Source of the DNA: Pyrenopolyporus hunteri
Taxonomy: Eukaryota > Ascomycota > Sordariomycetes > Xylariales > Hypoxylaceae
NCBI GenBank assembly: GCA_902806595.1
Contig: CADCXC010000003.1
Span: 2,914,001-2,978,000 of the forward strand
Reading direction: 5' to 3'
Length of the DNA: 64,000 nt
Below are positions 56,901 through 64,000 of the stretch, one piece after another. The notes beneath the pieces were generated by a model that did no database searches, was not told where the DNA came from, and worked only from the letters and a program-made list of their open reading frames with translations. The position numbers were made by a program, and so were the translations under genes. Position 1 is the stretch's first letter, and every line of letters begins with the position of its first letter.

Positions 56901-57548
56901 AAGAGCCCAATCGGTAAGCAGCAACCCCTCAAACAGGTATTGCCGCCAGTTGAGGAGCAGGTTGCCAATCGAGGTGTATCTGAACCCCGAAAACAGCAAG
57001 CGGTTCTCGAAGAGGCAAATATGATTAGAACCAAACCGATGTCATTGCCCCCCGAAGTTCCCCATCCGGAAACCAAACCAAGGTCCAACTTAGAAAAGAA
57101 GCACCACGTCCCCGGCTCATTCCCTCAGTCACCAGGCACAGAGAGTACGAATGCAGAGGGGTACCGGGCCGGGATTGGTACGAATAGCGGTGGAGGAATC
57201 GAGATTCAGAAGTTTGTCTCGCCGCTTCCTGAGTCCGACAGCGGTTCCTCGCCCACAAGGCCTATGGCGGTTGAGGATTCGGAAATCGCGCAAAGAAGTC
57301 GACGGGACCCTGATCATGGTCATGTCCGAAGAGAGTCGAGACAAGCTAACTTGCCGGTGAAGTCGATTGAAGTTCCCGATCCGTCGTGTGGGGATCACGA
57401 CAGGTCTGGTAACCAATTCCAAAGCCGGGGCGAGGCGCCAACGAAGAGCCCTTATTTCGCGGGTCGACAGCCGGGCGATAGAATGGCGTCGGCGAAATTA
57501 CGTGGAGAGCCGACGGAATCGCGTATTATCGTCGACATCTCGGATTAG
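53966..57548 (+). CDS. ULP2: SUMO-specific cysteine protease, Ulp2/SENP6-7 type (C48)
   Basis: Exon 1 (53966-53980, MTDRF) and exon 2 (54045-57548) give about 1172 residues; a start inside exon 2 cannot be excluded. The long N-terminus is disordered and charged. The C48 catalytic domain starts near TVDKEDILRLDEGQFLNDNLI. It contains His about 664 in SHWYVAII, Asp about 833 in ITLDSLG, and Cys about 884 in QQTNHCDCGLY. An insertion of about 150 hydrophilic residues separates His from Asp, as in Ulp2/SENP6-7 rather than Ulp1. These enzymes trim poly-SUMO chains in the nucleus. Hydrophobic-acidic motifs (DVEVIE near the N-terminal third and RIIVDISD at the very C-terminus) fit SUMO-interacting motifs. 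It is convergent with SPC3. Confidence 0.93.
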
Positions 57549-58153
57549 TTCGGTAGTGAAGCCAACTCATAGCGGCAGGTCCGGGGTACGGAAAATTAGA
57601 AACGGGGATGGAGTTCATTTGGCTTAGGGAGCATTCAGAGGTATTATGGCGGCCTCGTACATACCAGCATAGAAACGGCGTCGGTGGTTTGAGTTGAGAA
57701 ATTTGCGTCGCCCATATACCCCTTTGCGGAGTGGAGAGCTATTCTAGCTTTTAGTCTGCGAGTCTGAGGCGTTACATAGGATGATGATCAATCACAAAAA
57801 TTTGCTGAATTTCATTTTCGACCTCCTAAACCCTGTTGACGAATTTTCCCCAAGTGGCGTCCGAGGCAGGTAGTGACCCGTGTAATGGCCAAGACCGACC
57901 TGGAAACATGTATGGTAGTAGATATTCGATCTTAAGTGCCTCCTTAATTCTACTAAGGAAATTCACGACAGAATTAAAGGGGGGGGGCGGGGAAGAGAGA
58001 TCGGGAGTGTCTCGTTATCATAATAGACCTCTTTAGACGGTTCTAGTAGAATTTTTGGTATAATACGTCAGATTCCCCAACGAACGCCGTAGAAAAGCGA
58101 GCAAACCCAATGGCCTCTCCACGCATCATCTATCTAAATTCGTCCAGCAAGCA
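57549..58153. other. Convergent intergenic region, ULP2 / SPC3
   Basis: 605 bp holding two 3' untranslated regions and a G run (57980-57988). No gene is supported. Confidence 0.65.
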
Positions 58154-59035
58154 CTACCGCAACTTCTTGCTCTTCTCCTCACCATCCTTCTTCTTGAGAG
58201 CCGGCAGCCCGAAGGCTTCGCTGACGCCGCCGCTCATCTTCTTCCACAGACCCAGGTCGAAGGCCTGGTTCCAAGTCAGGATGCCGACCCACGGCTGGAC
58301 GTTGTAGTTCACGACCAGCTTGACGTCGTCCGTCTCGGCGATCTTGCCCGTCGGGTGCGTGATCTGGTACTTGGGCTTCTGGTTCTTGAGCGACAGCTTT
58401 CCCCTACCGGAATAGTCAGGATCCTACCAAGACAAAGCGACGTAGGGAAGGGGAAGGAAAGGGAAGAGAGGACGGGAGAGAATCAGGAACCGTACCGGCT
58501 CGGATCTATGCTTTTCCCAGCGGCGCTCTTGCGCAACTTCCTGAGCGAGGCCGGGCCGAGGTTGCTGAGGTGGTCGGAGCTGGGGCTCGTGATAATGGTG
58601 TCCCAGATGACAGCCTTGTTGGTCTGGTTCATGTTGTCGGCGCCAGCGGGGGGCGCGGGCCATTCCGCGGTTACGTAGACGAAGAGCTGCTTGGTGTTCC
58701 AGGTGAACAGCGACGACAGGTCGGCATCGAGCGAGAATTTGATAATGGCGTACTCCTCCTTCTTAGTGCTGTAATAGTGCGGCCGGCCCTTGACCCTGTT
58801 TCATTTTTCGTATCCTGTCAGCTATCCCGTCCTAGCGTACCAACCCACACTCTTCGAAGGGGAGAGGAGGAGAAGGCGGAGGGCTGTCTTACACCTGGAC
58901 GTTGGTCGGCTTTATCGAGGCGCTCGGTGTACGAGGAGCGGTGAAATCGGAGGCGGCGATTAAGGCGGCGACAACGAATGCGACGGTCGTGAAGAAGCCG
59001 AACACATTTTGGATGCGGGTGAGTGAGTTGTACAT
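58154..59035 (-). CDS. SPC3: Signal peptidase complex subunit 3 (SPC22/23)
   Basis: Three exons (59035-58893, 58795-58496, 58403-58154) encode 230 residues. SPC3 is the ER-membrane subunit needed for signal-peptide cleavage, with a short cytosolic N-terminus, one membrane segment and a lumenal domain. Seen here: MYNSLTRIQNVFGFF, a hydrophobic segment (about 11-30), VKGRPHYYSTKKEEYAIIKF, DLSSLFTWNTKQLFVYVTAEW, NKAVIWDTIITS, KNQKPKYQITHPTGK and VVNYNVQPWVGILTW. A Lys-rich tail (KKKDGEEKSKKLR) ends it. The first donor is GTAAGA after CAGGT; the alternative GTGTAA three bases earlier breaks the frame. Introns are 97 and 92 nt. Confidence 0.95.
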
Positions 59036-62000
59036 GATGGACGAGACTGGAGCCTCAGAAGCTCGGGGATGAAGGATTGAAGACGGCTAATCCTAATATT
59101 GGTTCGTCACATATACAAGATCACAAGATCACAGGTTTCTTCGCTTCCGAGAAAAAAAAAGAAAAGAAAATCATAAACGGCTACCACGGCCCTCGTCGAC
59201 CGATATCATGTAAAACAGATAGATCGAGTATAAGATGCCGTAATGCGAAGGCCACGTATCGGAGTGTTGCGATTATCGTTCCTTATCGATAATGCAGATA
59301 CGTAGGTAATTACTTATCAGATGCCTATCAGATGCTTATCAAGGGCTTATCGGCCGGGCCGGCAGCTTTGGCAGCTATCCCCCGTCTCCAACCCCTATTT
59401 AATCCCTATTTGACCCTTATTTGATCCCTACATCATTCACAAAACGCAATGATCTCGAGGCTAGATAAGAAAAGAAAGGGTTATATGGGTAGCCAGGGTT
59501 TCTTCAATTATATAAAGCACCACACAACGCCAACTTATCCACCTTCTTCCTCCTAATCGTCGCTAACGTCAAAGCTCAGTAGATTTCGAATACCGCAATG
59601 TCAAAATCCAATATGGCCTCCAAAAATATGGCATGTGATTATGAGGTCCATCTCTCGGTTCCAGTAGTCGCCTATATCCCCCTATTGCGAAGATTCCTCA
59701 GGTTTAGGCTTGGGTTCGTCTCGACGATATGCGCTGGCTAAATCTGGTCCCTATCCACCCGTTGTTAACGTCTCCCTAGGAATCATTAAACCCCTAGGCT
59801 TACCCAGTCCGAAGCGTGGGCATCTAACGGAGCGAGCTGGAGCGAGCCGTCCGGGAGCACCACCAGACTTTGGGCGCCAGAACTTAGAATAAGGGTCGCC
59901 AGCAAAGCCTTAGGCTCCATAGTACCAAAATCCTACCGATAGTTCTAGTCAAGGCAACAATATAACCGGAAAGGGCATCGATCGGGTCTCAAAACTATCG
60001 AGTGGTAGATGCATATAATAGTGTTGCGAGCATGGTCCATCAAACAATCTGTCTAACTGACCGCGGTTGGAAGATGAAGAGCGCCGTGGAGCGTATATAT
60101 AGATGAGAATTAACGCCTTACGAATGCACTAAAACCCTGTGGCAGTTGCACAAATCCATCCATATGCGACGTGTTGAGGTCACCCCGAACCAAGACCACG
60201 GAACTAGACAGGAGTAGTAGCCCATCGGCTATAAGAAGGATAGGCTGCATGGTGACGATCACTCTTGGGTAAATCCTAGTAAGATGTTGCAAGAATACGA
60301 AGAGTCGGCTTGGTTAATCATCGCATACCCAGACCCTCACGATCGACACGCCGCCCACGGATTTCTTTTACCAATGGTATATTGAATACGCACCGGTGAA
60401 GACGTAGAAGTATCCATATATGCTGGGCCGGTCGGTAGCGTATTAGACCTTGGCCGTTCACCTGCACATCCTATTCACCATTACTGCATGAGCCCAATCA
60501 CTACTACGTCCGGGTCTGGTTAAAGTTGATTACCAGACGGGACTGACTCGGAATTCGGCACCCAAAATACCAAATGACGAAGCCAATATTCGGAAAACGA
60601 GCTGCGCCGAGGCGATGATCATCGAGGGATAAATGGTGGCCTACCGGCTATACGGGGGCTTAAATACGATCACCGTATCGTATAGTAATGCCATGGACGG
60701 GACAGGGCTTTGCCAAGCTCAAACGGAAATATCTTCATCAAGTATAAATCTTGTGATACTATAAGACTCGTAGTGAGCGCACTTCAAATCCACCAAGCCA
60801 CTGCGCCCACCGCGTCTTGCTAACCTGAACCAAGGCTTGGTTATAGACGGCTGGGTTGCGAACCAGCATCCAAAGCGACATTAGGCGGAGGTTCCGAAGC
60901 AAAGACTTTACAATGCTGGTGAATGTTTTAGACCGTAATCGTAGGACAATCGGGCCATGTTCTAGCTTGTTATCATATTTAACTTCGTTTCTTTCCCCTA
61001 GACATGCCTCCTTCAGCTAGGGTCTAAAGGGAGCGCCTATCCCACATACATACAGAATGGTTAAGGATTCTTGGCCACATAATCAGCTTCAGCTATTCTT
61101 CAGCGTTTGACTGCCTACCTAACCAAGGTATGTATTAAGGTACAAATAGCTAAAGGCGGTAAATGACCTAGAAAAGCGAAACTCACGCTCGGCGTAGTTT
61201 CTATTCGTATCAAGCCAAGCGTTTAGGGGTCTATTCGATTCTATTTTACCCTCCCTACGGCTACAAAGGCTCCTTGCAATGGATTCTCTATATGTACCTA
61301 CCTAGGCATAGGGGACGACGATGAACAAATGCCCCTGATCGCCAGGGTTCCTGCGATATTCGAGAGTAATATAAAGTGTGCGAAATGACATGTTTGGGGT
61401 TACGCCATCGGTGTATGTGATTCCTCGAACTACAACCAACGAAACTGATCCATGTGGTCCGGCTATATGGAGAGTTAGACTCTTATTCCGTCGGTAGGTA
61501 TCTACGGTGTGTCGTTTATGTGTCCTTAGAGCGTCATATTTCAATACAAATGGTACCTCTGAACTCGGTAGGATGTCACAAATTACTAAGTCTGATACAT
61601 GGAATGAATAGACAGTTATCTGGTCTATACTGAAGTTGCGATGTTAATCACATACCTACCTAGGTAGGTATCATTGATAATAGGTATCGCTCGCTTGTTT
61701 GTAGAAACCGTCAGGTCTTTTGGATAGGTTGCTGGCGTTTACCTAGAGGTATTTAGCACGGGCGTACGCCACGTCGAATCGAAGCATAATTATTTAATTA
61801 TACTCGCTCTTACTAGACGCGCCTCGAGAGGTGTTGTAAGCGATCATGATTTTGTACATATGATGGGTGACTATGTACGGCACCCAACTAGGATTACATG
61901 CATCTCATCGGGGCGTCTCGAAATATCGTCGACCATGCCGCGGCCCGCTACCAACCCATCGCATGCAATTAACCATGCAAGCCCTGGTAGCCCTTCTAGT

Positions 62001-62375
62001 GGTCGTTCATTCCTAATCGTACATAATTTCGCATTTCCACCCAATGCTCTCCGACGGGGACGAGCTCAACCTCGCATGAGCTCCACACTGTGAGTTGCTG
62101 AATAACCTGGAGCTGGCGCGAAAAAGATAGTCTATAATAATGACTTTTGGTGCGGAATCCAACCTGTCCGCTCATGTCTGTGCCTTATAACAGAGCCGGG
62201 AAATCTCTTAATAAGGCAGACTGCAAAGAAAACGGTTGGTACTGGGCTGCACAAGTGTCTCTAACACGCCGGATCTTGCGGCTGAATCATCGAGACCGTG
62301 TATTAAGCGTGCAATGGTGGGATGGGAGAGGGGAGGTTCTATGCGAAGTCGTCCGGACGTGGCGGAAATAGAGAC
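59036..62375. other. Intergenic region, SPC3 / TOM40 (no gene seen)
   Basis: 3.3 kb with no credible coding sequence on either strand; the longest frames are about 80 codons and without motifs. The SPC3 promoter lies at the left end. There is a small cluster of CCCTATTT/CCTTATTT repeats (59391-59430) and TATCAGATGC copies (about 59315-59340). TAGG/CCTA tracts are sparse (61295, 61650-61672). Confidence 0.6.
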
Positions 62376-63599
62376 TTAGAAGGGAATGTTGGGCGATGCC
62401 TGAGCGCCGAGAGCTTCTTGTTGCTCCTGCAATTCCTCACCACCGGCCTCGATGCTGATTCCGAGGCCGACCTTGGCGGATTGCTAGAAAAAGAAACAGA
62501 AAGGTTAGAAATACTTCCACGTCGGAGGGTCTAAGAAGAATCTTACATTAAAGTGGTCAACGTCGGCGCAAAACGACATCATGACGGGCGGCGCCACGCG
62601 CTTTTCTAGTATACAGCCTAGTTTACCTTTCGAGTCGACTTGCGCTCGGAATGTCGACATACGGAAATCGTATTTGACGCCGATAGACGTCAGACCCTCC
62701 TTCTGCACGCTGCCTCCCATTAGACCACCGGGGCCGGGGGCGAATTCGAGAGTCATGTCGACGCCGGCTTGCACCTTGTCGGACAATTTTCGCCAGTACG
62801 TCGCATTAAGCGCGCCTTGCGCATGTACCTGAGCGGTGGCAATCCAATCATCGGACTTATACTTTGCGCAGTACGACACCGCCGCCGAGGGCGGTTGGTT
62901 CAACGCCGCTCGTTGCCAGACCGCTTCGAGGCCAAGGGCGAGTTTACGGGTGATAGACTGCAGATGGCTCAATATGTAAATGCCAGTTAACCCACCTTCG
63001 AGACAGGACGGGTTCAACATCTTGATGGAGGAGGTGAAGTCGCTGCCGGTATACTCGTGCTCAATCGAAGCCATATCCTGAGAACCTATTTGGAATTGGG
63101 TCTTGGTGACAAGCGAGGAGTTCCACCGATAGTTGAAGCGCGTCGATAGCAGGCCATTATTATCCATGCTGCCTTGTAAGAATACCTAGGATTGGATGAA
63201 GTGAGCGTCAATTCACGACCCGGCTGACCGTCTAGGAAACGGAGGGGGCGCTCGGGAGTTGTCTTGACCAACCTTGTTCGTACCAAAGAGGCCCGCGAAA
63301 GCATACGGATTCTGATGCTCGCCCATCGCAAACTGATGAGAGACCTGGAATAGCGGCGACAGGCTGACAGCCCTTGTGAGGTCGGCTCTTATACCGGTAT
63401 GCATATAGTTGTTGAGAGAAACCTCCCGCTGAACCTCCTTCGCGATAGTCTCGACGGTGCCGGGATTCGACAGGCCAAGCTTGGCCCGCCGTTCGGAGAA
63501 AGACCTATACGCATCGGAGACAGCATTGGCGATGGGGTTCGCTGTTATGAAGCCTAAAGGCGACGACCCGGAGGGTTGCGACTCGAGGTGGAAGGCCAT
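62376..63599 (-). CDS. TOM40: Mitochondrial import receptor TOM40
   Basis: Three exons (63599-63273, 63185-62547, 62483-62376) encode 357 residues, the usual size. TOM40 is the beta-barrel channel of the outer mitochondrial membrane through which almost all precursors pass. Recognisable parts are ERRAKLGLSNPGTVETIAKEVQ, LTRAVSLSPLFQVSHQFAMG, NPYAFAGLFGTN, LSTRFNYRW, GALNATYWRKLSDKVQAGVDMT, KYDFRMSTFRAQVDSKGKLG and the ending SPNIPF. Introns are 87 and 63 nt. The start gives MAFHLESQPSG; an in-frame non-ATG extension upstream is ignored. Compared with how conserved TOM40 usually is, the middle of the barrel (about 140-200) looks more diverged, so a paralogue cannot be excluded. Confidence 0.95.
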
Positions 63600-64000
63600 G
63601 GTATGAAGAAGAGAGGCTGTCGCGGGCACAGACTGCCTGACGTCTTTGATAAGGAATGACGACAGAGAGAATTTGGCGGGATGGGACGAGCGAGAAAAGA
63701 GATGACTCGGTGGCTCGAAGCAGGGCTCAGTCTCTCGTAAAATATTGAAATCTAGGGAGGAAGATCGGATGAAGAATGGCTACCCAGCTTCCCAGGCCTA
63801 CGAACTCCCGACAATTGGGTCAAGTTGTCGTTCTTTATTAGCTTGCACAAGATCTAGCGAAGAAAAAAAAAAGATTCTTGGGGCAAGCCTCAGTAAGATC
63901 AACATCCCGGTTCTCTTCAGGTCCCCACTTTTGGTCAATCGGAATAATCCTTGCGCCGCACCTGAGTATTATACATAGGTACCTACCTACCTAGGTACCT
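63600..64000. other. TOM40 upstream region
   Basis: About 400 bp running to the window end. No gene; the last 25 bp are a CCTACCTAGGTACCT palindromic tract of the dispersed type. Confidence 0.65.

Noticed and set aside
58893..58900. GTGTAA donor immediately after CAG in SPC3
   Set aside because: Using it breaks the frame; the overlapping GTAAGA donor keeps QVVKGRPHYYS.

Overview
The window is nuclear DNA of a filamentous ascomycete (Pezizomycotina, most likely a Sordariomycete; the species cannot be named from sequence alone). Evidence: spliceosomal introns of about 50-220 nt with GT...CTAAC/CTGAC...AG signals; fungal-type proteins (glutamine-rich MAU2/Scc4, Zn2Cys6 regulator, WSC-domain peroxidase, 371-residue uL4, fungal TOM40, MET12-type MTHFR); and an intron-bearing tRNA-Glu. 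There is no operon logic. Genes are single transcription units, often divergent or convergent. || Layout. 1-7.2 kb: 3' part of RAI1 (decapping nuclease), a convergent alpha/beta-hydrolase, then MAU2 (cohesin loader) divergent from the hydrolase. 7.2-27.6 kb: a gene-poor tract of about 20 kb. Its only gene I can support is one Zn2Cys6 regulator (13.1-14.6 kb, minus), with about 6 kb downstream and 13 kb upstream filled by simple repeats, polypyrimidine tracts and palindromic TAGG/CCTA motifs. 27.6-46.5 kb: housekeeping block with ADE6 (FGAM synthase, 8 exons), a PQ-loop membrane protein, a nuclear protein with a duplicated helical module and a SUMO-interaction-like motif, MET12 (MTHFR), a class I aminotransferase and RPL4 (uL4). 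46.5-49.8 kb: repeat-rich spacer with tRNA-Glu(CTC). 49.8-64 kb: secreted haem peroxidase fused to two WSC domains, an ULP2-type SUMO protease, SPC3 (signal peptidase subunit), a 3.3 kb empty spacer, and TOM40. || Gene models were rebuilt by hand by joining exons so that the reading phase and family motifs run through. The most unusual results are two extreme exons: a single-nucleotide exon inside the first WSC domain of the peroxidase (position 52026), and an 8-nt microexon in RAI1 (399-406). The other notable signals are the gene desert around an apparently shortened regulator and the many short palindromic TAGG/CCTA tracts, which I found in spacers and introns but not in coding sequence. 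I saw no transposon coding remains, virus, CRISPR array or biosynthetic cluster.
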